Source: Cladophialophora immunda (taxonomy: Eukaryota; Ascomycota; Eurotiomycetes; Chaetothyriales; Herpotrichiellaceae). From it: DNA of 64,000 nt. Numbering within the stretch: the first letter of the stretch is position 1; every line of letters starts with the position of its first letter. Below the pieces are notes generated by a model, which saw only the letters and a list, made by a program, of their open reading frames with translations, had not been told where the DNA came from and did not search any database. Positions 32,006-42,410 of the stretch are shown one piece after another. The DNA lies in contig NW_015622546.1 in assembly GCF_000835495.1 (NCBI RefSeq), positions 2,234,883-2,298,882 of the forward strand, read 5' to 3'. A program made the position numbers and the translations under genes.

Positions 32006-33682
32006 ATGGATATAGATCGAGACCCTCCCTCAAAACGACGCCGGACGTCAAGCGAAGATTCGTTCTCGTCGAGAAATTCCGCCGCCGAACCACGATCCCA
32101 TCTTCCCGCCCTGCGCCATCCAGATTCCCGAGACGCCAGAAGGGGGAGAGGATATTCGAGTTCGAGGAGCAGGAACGCGAGTCGCGATGACACTCCAAAC
32201 ATTCGTCGGTCAAGGAGCCGCAGCCGATCGCGTTCCAGAAGAAGTCTGAGCAGATCCCGCACCCCAAGTTCGGTGTACGAGTCCGGGCGAGAGCATCAAC
32301 CCCGTTCAAGATCAGAGTCAAGACGGAGGCCAAGGTCACGGTCAAGGTCAAGATCCAGATCATTTGACTCGTCGCTCGACCGTCGGGGCTCACGTTCTCG
32401 CTCTCGATTGCCGTCGGCGTCACCCATCCCAGGCCCGACAGAAAAGCCCAAGTCTCTCAACTTCACCCCTCTAATCACTCTCGCGCGCGCCCACGCTCGA
32501 GGTATCACCTCCATCAAATTTTCCCCTGACATGACTCTCCTGGCGACCGCGTCGGCGGACAACGCCATAAACATCTACTCCGTTCCCTCAAATCCAACGC
32601 CCGACACACCTCTAAAGCACATACGCACGCTACGCGCACATTTAGCAGGCGTAAACGCAATAGCCTGGTCTCCAGTGGGACCACCCTATACCCTTGTCTC
32701 GGCCGGCGACGACAAATCCATCCTCCTGTGGTCTCCCCTGTCATCGGACTTCCCTATTGCGCCCTCACCTTTTATGGGACACAGCAACTACGTTTATTCC
32801 CTCGCCTTCTCTCCCAAAGGGAACATGCTTGTTTCCGGCTCCTTCGACGAAGCGGTCTTTCTGTGGGACGTGCGCTCCGGCCGCGTCATGCGCAGCCTGC
32901 CGGCCCACTCCGACCCCGTCGGTGGCGTGGATTTCTTAAAAGATGGCACGATGGTCTGCTCCTGCGCCGGGGACGGGCTGATTCGCATATGGGATGCCGG
33001 GACAGGACAGTGTCTCAAAACCCTGGTCGACGAGGACCGCAAGGCCGTCACGAGCGTGCGATTCTCCCCCAACGGGAAATTCGTGCTTGCGTGGACGCTG
33101 GACAACTGTGTCAGGCTGTGGAACTACATTGAAGGGCGATGCGTCAAGACGTACCAAGGCCACGTGAACCAAGAGTACAGCCTCAGCGGGACGGTCGGGA
33201 GCTACTCTCACAAAAGCGGCACCGGGCAGCGCAGGCTGGAAGCGTTCCTGGCCAGTGGGAGCGAAGACGGGGACGTGCTGGCGTGGGACGTCACGAGCAA
33301 GGAAATCCTCTGGCGCGGCAAGGGACACCGCGACGTCGTGCTGGCGATGGACTTTGGGAGGACCCAGGAGGGCAAGGGCCTGCTCGTGAGCGGCGGCAAG
33401 GACCGCGACTTGCGCATCTGGATGCTGGAGGGCGACGAGGCGGATGCCGACTTCTTCGCCGCCACCACCGCCGCGGACAGGCAGGACTTGGACAGAGGCC
33501 GCGACGACGTGGACATGGACATGGACATGCAAATGACCATGGACATGGGCGATGTGGTCGACGGGCCGACCTCGCGTGGCAATCACGATATGCACGGCGA
33601 TGCAGGGGGAGGAGGAGGAGGGGGAGCAGCAGCAGTCGGCGACGGCAACGACATGGACATTGATGGTGAAAACCCTGCTTGA
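32006..33682 (+). CDS. SWD3: WDR5/Swd3-like WD40 protein with RS-rich N-terminal extension, 558 aa
   Basis: Core WD40 subunit of the COMPASS/Set1 histone H3-K4 methyltransferase, by similarity. Intronless; I use the first ATG at 32006. Residues about 12-150 are an extension rich in Arg-Ser dipeptides. Seven WD repeats follow (about 155-495): typical WDR5 wording includes GHSNYVYSLAFSPKGNMLVS, GSFDEAVFLWDVRSGRVMRS and DNCVRLWNYIEGRCVKTYQG. The C-terminal tail has alternating Met-Asp residues, then a Gly run, and ends with MDIDGENPA. Both extensions are absent from metazoan WDR5. A splicing-linked WD40 protein is a weaker alternative. It is tail to tail with Pfs2. Confidence 0.85.
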   Translation: MDIDRDPPSKRRRTSSEDSFSSRNSAAEPRSHLPALRHPDSRDARRGRGYSSSRSRNASRDDTPNIRRSRSRSRSRSRRSLSRSRTPSSVYESGREHQPRSRSESRRRPRSRSRSRSRSFDSSLDRRGSRSRSRLPSASPIPGPTEKPKSLNFTPLITLARAHARGITSIKFSPDMTLLATASADNAINIYSVPSNPTPDTPLKHIRTLRAHLAGVNAIAWSPVGPPYTLVSAGDDKSILLWSPLSSDFPIAPSPFMGHSNYVYSLAFSPKGNMLVSGSFDEAVFLWDVRSGRVMRSLPAHSDPVGGVDFLKDGTMVCSCAGDGLIRIWDAGTGQCLKTLVDEDRKAVTSVRFSPNGKFVLAWTLDNCVRLWNYIEGRCVKTYQGHVNQEYSLSGTVGSYSHKSGTGQRRLEAFLASGSEDGDVLAWDVTSKEILWRGKGHRDVVLAMDFGRTQEGKGLLVSGGKDRDLRIWMLEGDEADADFFAATTAADRQDLDRGRDDVDMDMDMQMTMDMGDVVDGPTSRGNHDMHGDAGGGGGGGAAAVGDGNDMDIDGENPA

Positions 33683-34035
33683 CCGATAGCCCCAGGTCGG
33701 GAACCCCGAATTTATATGTGATTCCTAGAAAGCGCAAACACTCGACGAATCCCATTTTCGTTGACAAAACAAAGCATAATACCTGAATTGCTCAGATCCC
33801 CCCCACCTTCCATCCCAGCCGACCCAGAGACAACGTTCTCCCTTCCAATGGGACCGGAGTCAAACAAACAACCCCTTTTATGTGTTCCGCTAGCCAAACC
33901 AGAGACAAGAAGCTGGTGTGAAGATGTACATGATAGAGACGCAGCCCTCCTCCTCAGCTCCATGCATACATACATAAGTCTTTATGACTTGACTTGACTT
34001 GACTTGACAATCGAGTCCTCTTCCAGAACCGACGA
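33683..34035. terminator. Shared 3' region of convergent SWD3 and PFS2
   Basis: This 353-bp stretch lies between two stop codons of convergent genes, so both transcripts must end here or overlap. It contains a GACTT repeat (33986-34005). No coding content seen. Confidence 0.5.
33986..34005. repeat. GACTT pentanucleotide repeat
   Basis: Four tandem GACTT units ending 30 bp before the PFS2 stop codon position, that is, in its likely 3' untranslated region. Confidence 0.85.
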
Positions 34036-34411
34036 CTATCGCGGCACGCGATAATTGCCCCTCGCTTGCTCGGCCTTGAATCCCTCGCTCTGGCTGGGCA
34101 GGGGCGCTCGTCTGCGCATGCTGCCCGCGGTGCCGGCGGCGGCGGAGGTGGAGGTACCGGGGTTGTTGAGGCCGTTTGTTGGCGCGGCGGCACCGTTGCC
34201 CGAGAGGCCTGGAATGCCGCCGAGTCCGATGCCGGGAATGCCAGTCCCGGGAGCTGCGCTGAGCATGGGAGGTGGGATTTGACCGCCAGCGGTGGGCGGA
34301 GGGGGTGGGAAACCAGGCGGCAGGGTGAGTCTTGTAAAGTCAATCGGCGGCACGGCGGAGGTGGTTGGGAGTGGTTGGTGGCCCGATTGCTGCGGCGGCG
34401 GCTGTTGCTGT

Positions 34412-34443
<32 letters not shown>

Positions 34444-36099
34444 CTGTTGTTGTTGTTGTGTGAAGGCGAGGAGACGCTGGAGAGATTCCGCGTCCATCCC
34501 TGGCACGGGAGGGAAGGGGGGAAGTGAAGGCACTGTCATATGAGCCTGGCCCGCACCACCTCGCGAGGAAGGCTGGCCTAGGATACCAGTTGTACCAGCG
34601 TTATGCTGCAGGCCTGACAAGAGCGATAATGACGGTGGCGGAACATTGCCTATGCCTGGAATCGGTTGTGTCGACCCGTTCATCCCTATGCCGGGGAGAC
34701 CAGGCAAACCGGGAATTGACAATGCTCCGGCAGCCGCTGCCTGTCCCTGGTTTGCCTGATCCTCCAAGCCCTCCGCCTCATCTTGCTCTTCTTGCTCCTC
34801 CAGCTCCCTGGCCTGCTTCTTCCCAAACTTTCTATCCCAAGTGCCCTGTGCCTCTGCTCCTTCCTCGCCCAGGTGGAACTGGTCTTTGAAGCAGGTAGTC
34901 TGCCCGGGCTGGGCGCGGGACCAGAACCGCGTATAGTGGTCGTTTGAGCCGGAGGCGAGAATATGCCCCAGGGGGTGCCAGTCGATGGACCAGATCGAGG
35001 AATCATGTGCGTGAGATATGCGGTGGGCGGGATAGATTGATTGTGCTGGCGCGGAGCGAGGGTCTGACGATGCGTAGGGCGAGGTTGTTGTGGAGGAGAT
35101 GCCAGCGGGGGTGTTTGGTTCGGTGAGCAAGTAGGAATGCAGGGAGCCATCGTCTCCGCCGGTGCTGATGAGGCTCGGGTGGATTGGGTGCCATGATAAT
35201 GTGGTCACGCCTTTGTCATGACCGCGCAAGATGGCAACGTCGCGCATCATCCGCAAGTCAAAGATACGGGTTTGACCGTCTCTCCCGGCGGTAGCAAGCA
35301 ACTGATCGCGGAGACGGCTGAAAACAGTGGCCGTGATGGCGTTCTTGTGACCATGCAGTGTTGTCAGATTCCTGCATGTCCGAGGATCCCAGAGGCGTAC
35401 GCTGTGGTCTTTGCTTCCCGACACCACGAGGCCCTTGGTAGGATGCCAGTCGCAGGCTTTTACATCCCATCCATGCTCTGTAAATGTCGACTCGTTGGTG
35501 GAGGAAGTAAAGTCCCATATTTTGAGAGTGTTGTCGTCGGAAGCGGTGACAAATTTCGCGTCCGAGGGCGCAAATGCCAGATCTCTAATGGGAGCATCGT
35601 GGCCCTTAAATTGATGTGGGTTGTTCAAGGTGGGTTGTAAATAATACACTGTGCCTTCGTCGTTTGCCGCGACGAGCCAATCCTTTCGATTAGACCACTC
35701 TGCAGCACGCAGAGAACTGGAGCCCATAGCAGTAACAGTCTCAAAGTTGAAAGACATGCCATTCCACAGCATGAATTCGCCATTGTGCACCCCGGCAAGA
35801 AGTCGACGACCTTCGGGCATCCACCGCACCACCGTCACGGGCTTCTTGGATTTTCCCAGAGAGGTGTGAAGATGGCGAACAGGTATCGACTCGGCGGGAG
35901 CATCTCTTCGAGCTGGGGGTGGCAATATGTCGATAACATAGCTTTGGCTTGGTCTTTCTTGTTCATAGTGATAGCTTCCTTTGTAAGGTGGTTTTCGTTT
36001 GCTCATCCACTGAATCATAGATGAGCCATAGTCGGTAATCGGTCGCGGTCTCCGTCGACGGAAACCGCCTCCATCTTGGTCATCGTAGACATTGGCCAT
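34036..36099 (-). CDS. PFS2: Polyadenylation factor subunit Pfs2 (WDR33 type), 687 aa
   Basis: WD40 scaffold of the cleavage and polyadenylation factor that recognises and processes mRNA 3' ends in the nucleus. Intronless. The N-terminal block [18 protein letters not shown] and [20 protein letters not shown] are hallmarks of Pfs2/WDR33. Seven WD repeats run from about residue 90 to 400, including [20 protein letters not shown] and [16 protein letters not shown]. After an acidic/Gln segment, the C-terminal third is Pro/Gly-rich with 19 consecutive Gln (34402-34458). Such a Pro/Gly tail is normal for WDR33-like proteins of filamentous fungi and animals; the Gln run is probably variable. Confidence 0.95.
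34402..34458 (-). repeat. CAG/CAA repeat coding 19 glutamines in Pfs2
   Basis: Nineteen consecutive Gln codons, a mix of CAG and CAA with one run of eight CAG. Likely length-variable between strains. Confidence 0.9.
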
Positions 36100-36514
36100 C
36101 GTGACTAAGAGATGTATTCATCGAAAAGAGAATTCGAGGGTAGAGGTAATGGATCTCACGCAGTAATTTTGGAGTGACTAGGATGCCAGACACCAGAGGG
36201 ATTGCGGGCTCAGCATCAGCGCTCACAGAGAAAATATCACTCGGCGCTTCCGAACACAGAATTTATCAAATTGTATAGCTCACTGGAAATGAGTAGGTAA
36301 CAGATGGTTGGTGAAGTATGTACGCGCGAAGTCTGAAGGGATGGCAGGGGAATCAGGCACAGGCCAGGGACAAGAGATCTCCACATCACGTGAGCTGGCC
36401 TTGGAGCCATAAATGTACATGGGCGGGTGTCAAAGCAAAAACCATCTGCTATTCAACTCCTCATAATACATCTCTCGAACAATGATACTCCCAGTCAATA
36501 GGACTACAGTCTAA
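36100..36514. other. Intergenic region
   Basis: PFS2 promoter and the 3' flank of the acyltransferase gene (both minus strand). Nothing else seen. Confidence 0.4.
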
Positions 36515-38023
36515 TCACTTCCGTACCCTGCTGAGCTCCCCATACTTTGCTTGCCAAGCAAAGAAGTAGATCATCGCAGCCAATGGTTGTCCGACAAACA
36601 CGAAATTGATCCAAAAGATGCAGTTCCCAATCACTTTGCCGGTTCCATCCATCTTCGCCAAAGGCTCAGTGATCTGGATCAGAGGTAGTTGCAGCACCAT
36701 CCCAAGAAAAGCCACTCCGAGAATGTTATGGGAAGGCACTCCGACGGCAAGCTCGTGGAGAAATCCCGAAAATACAAACACCCACGCGCTGGCTGCTCGG
36801 TGTGACCAGCCGCGACCGATCAGAGGAGAGTAGATGTGCCTCCGCATAAAATGATAGACAGGCTTATTCCATGTTGACCAGTACATCTTTAAACTGGTGC
36901 TGTTCCACCAATCCTCGTAAAAGACGCGATCGCCAAACATCATGATCTCGGCGAGAGCATTGAGAAACGATTGAAACAGGGCAAAGAAGCCAGCGAGCCA
37001 GACAATTAGGGATATAGTCGACAGCTTCATCAGACGTTCTGCAATGGAAGAGAAGTCGAGCACGGCCATGCCATCCAGCGAGTTCCGCAAGACCGGCACA
37101 GCGTACTGTGCACAAGTGAGCCAGATGAAGACACTGAGGGCAGCGACTTCTCCGACTCGTTTCAGGAAGAAAGTCCATCTTATTCGGTCTGTGCGTGGGT
37201 AATACGGTTGATAGACCAGGGTCGGTGCCCACCAGAAGTAACACAGGTTGGGAAGCGTGATATTGCGTGGATAGGGACATTCTGAGTAAATGTCCGGAAG
37301 AGCCGATTCAGGGCCACCGGGATTCAACATGGCATGTCGAAGGTCTCGGTTGGTGAAGGCATAAGAGCAGGTCTTGAGCCACACCACAATGGCGTGGAGC
37401 TCACTGATCGTCCCTAATCCGGGATTGTGGATGCAATAGTAGACCACGAAGCTCGAGATGAGCAAAGCAAGCGAGGCATTCAAGGTGTGGGCGACAGCAA
37501 TCCACCACCAAGTATTGAGGAACTCTTTTGTCTGCTTCTCGGTCTCGGGCTTCTTGTTTGAGTCTGGATCACTCTTCTTCCGCCTTCCAATGACTCCTTT
37601 GGCATTTTCCATGGCCACTTTCTCGATAATGTAGGCGACAAAAAGGTGACATGGCGTAAGGGCATAGAGGGCTAGAGCAATCTTGATGTCCTGGCTTCGA
37701 AGGTTTGACTTGAGAGTAATGAGGAGGCCATATTTTCTAGCATTCTCAATGACCAGTCGCAGGTTCATGACTATGATTGTCAGGACCATGAGATTGCGGA
37801 ATCCTATAAAGCTCGGTGTCTCCTTTGCCTCATGGCTGAGACATGACGGTCGGACTTTGGAATGCAGAGCTGCAACATGCCGGTACTTGCTGCGGATCTT
37901 GGGCTGCGATTGAGGCATGTCGATGGAGGGATTGGGGACCTCGACCGGGGGCTTGACATCGTGAAGGCCTTTGGCTGCGATGTCCTGGGTCTCTGAGATC
38001 AGGGTATGGACGGTATAAGCCAT
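36515..38023 (-). CDS. Diacylglycerol O-acyltransferase type 1 (MBOAT family), 502 aa
   Basis: Integral ER enzyme of the MBOAT family that transfers an acyl chain from acyl-CoA to diacylglycerol (or sterol) to make storage lipid. Intronless; the first ATG is at 38023, as the frame upstream opens only with TTG. Eight or more hydrophobic spans. The DGAT/ACAT signature FYEDWWN lies in FGDRVFYEDWWNSTSLKMYW, and the catalytic His is in SGFLHELAVGVPSHN. The motif LPNLCYFWWAPTLVYQ fits DGAT1 more than sterol acyltransferase. N-terminal 100 residues are disordered. Family sure; diacylglycerol over sterol preferred but not proved. Confidence 0.9.
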   Translation of the reverse strand: MAYTVHTLISETQDIAAKGLHDVKPPVEVPNPSIDMPQSQPKIRSKYRHVAALHSKVRPSCLSHEAKETPSFIGFRNLMVLTIIVMNLRLVIENARKYGLLITLKSNLRSQDIKIALALYALTPCHLFVAYIIEKVAMENAKGVIGRRKKSDPDSNKKPETEKQTKEFLNTWWWIAVAHTLNASLALLISSFVVYYCIHNPGLGTISELHAIVVWLKTCSYAFTNRDLRHAMLNPGGPESALPDIYSECPYPRNITLPNLCYFWWAPTLVYQPYYPRTDRIRWTFFLKRVGEVAALSVFIWLTCAQYAVPVLRNSLDGMAVLDFSSIAERLMKLSTISLIVWLAGFFALFQSFLNALAEIMMFGDRVFYEDWWNSTSLKMYWSTWNKPVYHFMRRHIYSPLIGRGWSHRAASAWVFVFSGFLHELAVGVPSHNILGVAFLGMVLQLPLIQITEPLAKMDGTGKVIGNCIFWINFVFVGQPLAAMIYFFAWQAKYGELSRVRK

Positions 38024-39372
38024 GGTAAGGGCCGGAACAATGTGTAGTATGTGGTGTGTGATTGAGTTGTTGCTTGTAAAGGTATCTACTTTTCCCCTCT
38101 CTTTCAACTTGGCTAAAGGATCAATCGTCAACCATGATCAACAAAACCCGTCCAATTGTAGAGGAGGGAGCCGGCGAAGGAAGGATACGAGGGAAGGAGG
38201 TTGAAGGATGACATGACGGAATGCACTTTCGAAAAGGTAGCGATCATGGCTGGGACGACCCTTCTGGGCGGATGGCGAAAAAGTAAAGGCACAGACGCAC
38301 ATGGCACGGAGAGGGATATGTGACACGACAACCCGAAGATGGCGGAACGGGGGGTTCCTTTTCTGCTTGCACTCGCAGCTGGCGAACAGGAGGAGCTGGG
38401 GTGGAGGATTCCAGGCGGGAGATTGACTGCGCTTGACTGCGGTTGGGGCCTCGAGGCTGGTGGGCCTTCTGTTGGGCAGTCTCGCAGCATACGGGATTGG
38501 CCCATTCCACCCCCTGGGAGACATGTGTAAATCCCAACTGTTCTGCTGCGGCCTTTTCGACATACCTCAAAAGGTATGATTGCATATTTGGCATTCCACC
38601 TTCTCCTCCTATTTCATGGCACAAGATCTGAGACCAATCCTGAATGCATAGAGCACGGCCTGACGCCGACACAGCTTCTGCCCTCGTCCCTGACCATGGA
38701 GCCTTGTGTGAACCAACACCCCGAATGTGGTCGGTGGATAGACGTGTTGTTCAGCCTTGCGCCCACCACCGACCGGGTGCCGTCCAAACAATACCCACGT
38801 CAACTTGCACAGAAAATTTCACCTTTATCATGTTACTGTCCCCAATTCCTGTCACACAAAGACCCCCTTACCTCGACAAGGGCGAAATCGAGTTCGAGTG
38901 CCGACGGCTTCCCAGTATTTATCTAGGTCCTGTCAGGTCAAACTAGCAATAACGGGGCTAGTAGGCAGCAGGCCTCGACCCCAACCTCCTCCTCCTCCTC
39001 CGACTCAACTTATATATTACTCGTAGTAAAACCGGCCGAGAAAAACCAACCGGCAAGGGCGAGTTTCGCTTATCACGAACCAGAGTTGAGCTGCTTCGTG
39101 TTTAAGTTTCTGCTCCTCTACAGGAACATGGAAAGCAAGAAATCAGGAGGAGATTCTGATAAACATTTCGAGTGGGTTCCTATACAGACATATATACCGT
39201 CCCCAATTTGTATATATGTGCGCTCGTCCTGAGCTTCGTGAGCCTGGAATGACCTCCGCAGTAGTGATGCGAGGAGCAAGAAGCAGACCGCCCTCGATTG
39301 TGGCCACAGCGTCCTGGCCCTCTCATTCAATCTTAGGTGCCACGATTGCCATGTCGATTGGGATCGTCGCAA
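38024..39372. other. Long intergenic region
   Basis: About 1.35 kb between the acyltransferase start codon and the ABC exporter stop codon. It holds the acyltransferase promoter and leader. Open frames on the minus strand around 38138-38672 overlap in several registers and have no domain. Confidence 0.4.
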
Positions 39373-41799
39373 TCACGTCTTCTTCTCTTCCACTGCTTTA
39401 TTGACCGTCTCGTGTGCCTTGCTGGCCTCGAGGTCTTCCTCGCCCTCGCCTTCGCCCTCGCTTTGTTCTTCCAATTCCACTTCAATCTCGTCTTTCTCCG
39501 TTGGCGGCCCTTTATGTTCTGGATCGATGGCCAATTTGTCCACATCATCCTGTGCCCTCTCGCCCCCGCTCATCTGCCATTCCATCAACTTCGTAAAGGC
39601 GCCATCGGGCCGACTGCTGAGTTCCTTGTAGCTCCCCATCTCCGCAACACGTCCGTCGCTACCCAGACATATAATGGTGTCGGATCGCTTGATGGTGGAA
39701 AGACGGTGGGCAATCGAGATCGTCGTGTTGCTGCCTCGAAGCAGCGATGCGAGCGCTTCGTTGACCAAGGTCTCCGATTCGGCATCAAGCGCACTAGTGG
39801 CCTCATCCAAGATCAAGATGTCGGGCTCCTTGACCAGGGCGCGGGCAATCGCAATGCGCTGCTTTTGGCCACCAGAGAGCTGGGTGCCACGGGCACCGAC
39901 AGGGGTGTCCAGGCCTTCTGGAAAATCGCTAATGAATTGACAGTTTGCTCTTCTCGCTGCGCGCATGATCTCCGCCCGGGTCGCATGAGGTCGGCCGTAG
40001 GCGATGTTCTCTGCTATGGTACCAGAAAACAAGACCGGTTCCTGTGACACGATACCGATCCTGCGTCGAAGAGATTTGACATTCATCTTTGCAATGTCCT
40101 TGCCGTCGATCAAGATGCGGCCCTCTGTAGGTGTGTAGAACCGCAAGATCAGAGACGCAATCGTGCTTTTTCCACCACCAGATGGGCCAACGATAGCGAC
40201 GTTGGCGCCCTGGGGAATTTCAAAATCCAAGTTCCTGAAGATCCTCACCGCCGGTCGAGTAGGGTAGCTGAAGGAGAGATTCTCGAACCGGATGGGACCT
40301 CTTGCTGATACCACCTTGTCGCCTTTCGTGGGAGATATCGTAGGCTCCCTGTCCTGCAGCTCAAATAATCGTGACGCTGCTCCGACGCCTTTCATCAACT
40401 CTGAGTAGAACGACGAAAGCCCAAAGAGGGAAGAACCTGCATATGCGGTGTACATGAGGAAGGACGTCAGCTCCCCGATACTAATTGTCCCACTCGAAAC
40501 CATACTACCGCCGACATAAAGGAGTGACAGTATCGTCATGTTGCCCATGAACCCGGTGGACGAGAAGAAAGTGGCACTAATGATCGACTCTCTCTTTCCC
40601 AGCTCGAAGATTTTGCGCACCTGTGTATTGTACCGATGGACCTCAAGAATTTCACCTGCAAACGCCTGTGAAGTACGAACATTGCCGAGTCTTTCTTCTG
40701 CGATCTTCGTTAACGTGCCAACATTCTTTTGGATCTTTCGACTCAGATTCCTGATGGCTCGCCCATAAAAGAATGCCCCCAGTGCAACCGGAGGAAACAG
40801 CAGGGCCAGAATGCCCGTCAACTTTAGAGACACCCATGCCATCAAGCCAAAACCAGCGGCTCCGCTGACGAAAGCGCGAAGCCCATCCGAAAGATTTTGC
40901 GTAATTGATTTGCCAACAATGATGGTGTCAGAGCTGAGTCTGGAAATCAAGTCGCCTACACGATTGGCGTCAAAAAATTCGGCGTTTTGGATGTAGGTTT
41001 GCCGGAACAACCTGGATCGGAGCCTCGCCACGATCCTCTCGCCCACGATTCGCAGGATGATGATACGTCCATAATTTGCTGCCGCACCCGTTGCAAGAAT
41101 ACAAACGAGAGCAGTGTAGAACGTTGTCAAGCTGAGACCAAAGAGCATATCGGTCTTCAGCTCCGGCTCGGGGCCCTCCGTCTTTGCTCCCCCTTTAGTA
41201 GCTATATCCAGGATCTTGCCAATTGAAAATGGTATTGACATAGTGATGGATGACGAGATCAGGAGAAGGAGAAAAGCCAGCGCAAGGACTTTTGCTTCCG
41301 GACGTGCAATCTTAATCAACCGCCATATCTCGCCAAAGCCCGCGCCCTTACCCGCGGCACCCTCTTTTGATAACCTCGCGCTGAGGTTCACATGCGATGC
41401 TTGGTGTGCTTTTTCAGTCCTGTGAAACGTATCCTCGTCATCCGTTTCGTCGGTGGACTTGGTTCGCTGCTGCTCCTTTATGACCGGAGTGGGCGTTTCG
41501 TATAGGGTGCGACCGCTCGAAAAGTATACTGCCTGCGCAGCTATGCTAGGTCGGAAGGGTACACGAAGACCATTTGCCCTGGGCGCAGTAGAGCTGAGCA
41601 AGTTCAACGATTGAAATGCGCTCTGATTCCTGGAGGGCTTCGGCCGCACCGACAGATGAAAAGTGCGAGATAGTATCCGCGAATGTCGAGGAGAGGAGTT
41701 GTATAATGAAAGAAGGATATTCTGATCAAGTTGATTTAATCGGGAGCCATGTTGAAAAGGCCTGAAAGCGAGCAGCACCGAGGTGCGCATAGCAATCAT
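39373..41799 (-). CDS. Mitochondrial ABC half-transporter (Mdl1/ABCB10 type), 808 aa
   Basis: ABC exporter of the inner mitochondrial membrane, ATP-driven; yeast Mdl1 exports peptides from the matrix. Intronless; first ATG at 41799. The first ~100 residues are Arg/Ser-rich with few acids, as in a targeting peptide. Then comes a six-helix membrane domain (about 170-470), and an ATPase domain with Walker A GPSGGGKST, signature LSGGQKQRIAIARAL, Walker B ILILDEATSALD and switch His in ISIAHRLST. The last 60 residues are an acidic Glu-rich tail. Half-transporter, so a homodimer is expected. Divergent from CDC37. Confidence 0.92.
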   Translation of the reverse strand: MIAMRTSVLLAFRPFQHGSRLNQLDQNILLSLYNSSPRHSRILSRTFHLSVRPKPSRNQSAFQSLNLLSSTAPRANGLRVPFRPSIAAQAVYFSSGRTLYETPTPVIKEQQRTKSTDETDDEDTFHRTEKAHQASHVNLSARLSKEGAAGKGAGFGEIWRLIKIARPEAKVLALAFLLLLISSSITMSIPFSIGKILDIATKGGAKTEGPEPELKTDMLFGLSLTTFYTALVCILATGAAANYGRIIILRIVGERIVARLRSRLFRQTYIQNAEFFDANRVGDLISRLSSDTIIVGKSITQNLSDGLRAFVSGAAGFGLMAWVSLKLTGILALLFPPVALGAFFYGRAIRNLSRKIQKNVGTLTKIAEERLGNVRTSQAFAGEILEVHRYNTQVRKIFELGKRESIISATFFSSTGFMGNMTILSLLYVGGSMVSSGTISIGELTSFLMYTAYAGSSLFGLSSFYSELMKGVGAASRLFELQDREPTISPTKGDKVVSARGPIRFENLSFSYPTRPAVRIFRNLDFEIPQGANVAIVGPSGGGKSTIASLILRFYTPTEGRILIDGKDIAKMNVKSLRRRIGIVSQEPVLFSGTIAENIAYGRPHATRAEIMRAARRANCQFISDFPEGLDTPVGARGTQLSGGQKQRIAIARALVKEPDILILDEATSALDAESETLVNEALASLLRGSNTTISIAHRLSTIKRSDTIICLGSDGRVAEMGSYKELSSRPDGAFTKLMEWQMSGGERAQDDVDKLAIDPEHKGPPTEKDEIEVELEEQSEGEGEGEEDLEASKAHETVNKAVEEKKT

Positions 41800-42410
41800 G
41801 CCTGGGATCAATCGAGGGATATTTCAGCGGAATAGAGGAATGGGCGCGTCTCTCCTTCTCCTCATCTCGGCGACAACTGTATAGGGAAACGGGTAGCAGT
41901 GAAGCTCGGGGGTCTAATGGCGCACTGAGAGCATTGAAGAAGGTGAGAAAAAGGTGCCTGCCTCTGCGACACGGATGGATCAATGACGATTGACCGGCCG
42001 ATGAACGGAGACGCGAGACCGAGCCTAGTTGAGCCCGAAGAGCTCCAGCTACAAGCCCTTAACCAGCTAGCTTGCTAGGCACGCCCATTAGTGAATGAGG
42101 CTTGAACTGAGCCCCTCCATTTTCTTGGTGTGTGCGGCTAGCGCTCGGTAGGCTGTGCCTGGAGCCCAAGGACACCACCCCCACTACGTAATATCTGGCA
42201 GGGGCACTTTGGTTAGATGGCAAACATCGAATTCACAATCACCCGACTCAGGGTGTTCCCTTCTAGAAGGATCCTTGTCCTAATACAGATTCAAGAGTCT
42301 CGACAACAGCAATCAACAAAAATAAGACTTGACTTTCCTACACTCCTTGCGTGCTATCCTTCAACCCACCGGCACGCGATCGACAACCTGCTCCCTCTCT
42401 TCCCTTCACA
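41800..42410. promoter_or_regulatory. Divergent promoter, ABC exporter and CDC37
   Basis: 611-bp gap between two start codons facing apart. No TATA box obvious; the part before CDC37 is C/T-rich. Confidence 0.45.

Noticed and set aside
33683..34035. Small gene in the SWD3-PFS2 gap
   Set aside because: Only a 78-codon frame without features; the region is better explained as two 3' ends.
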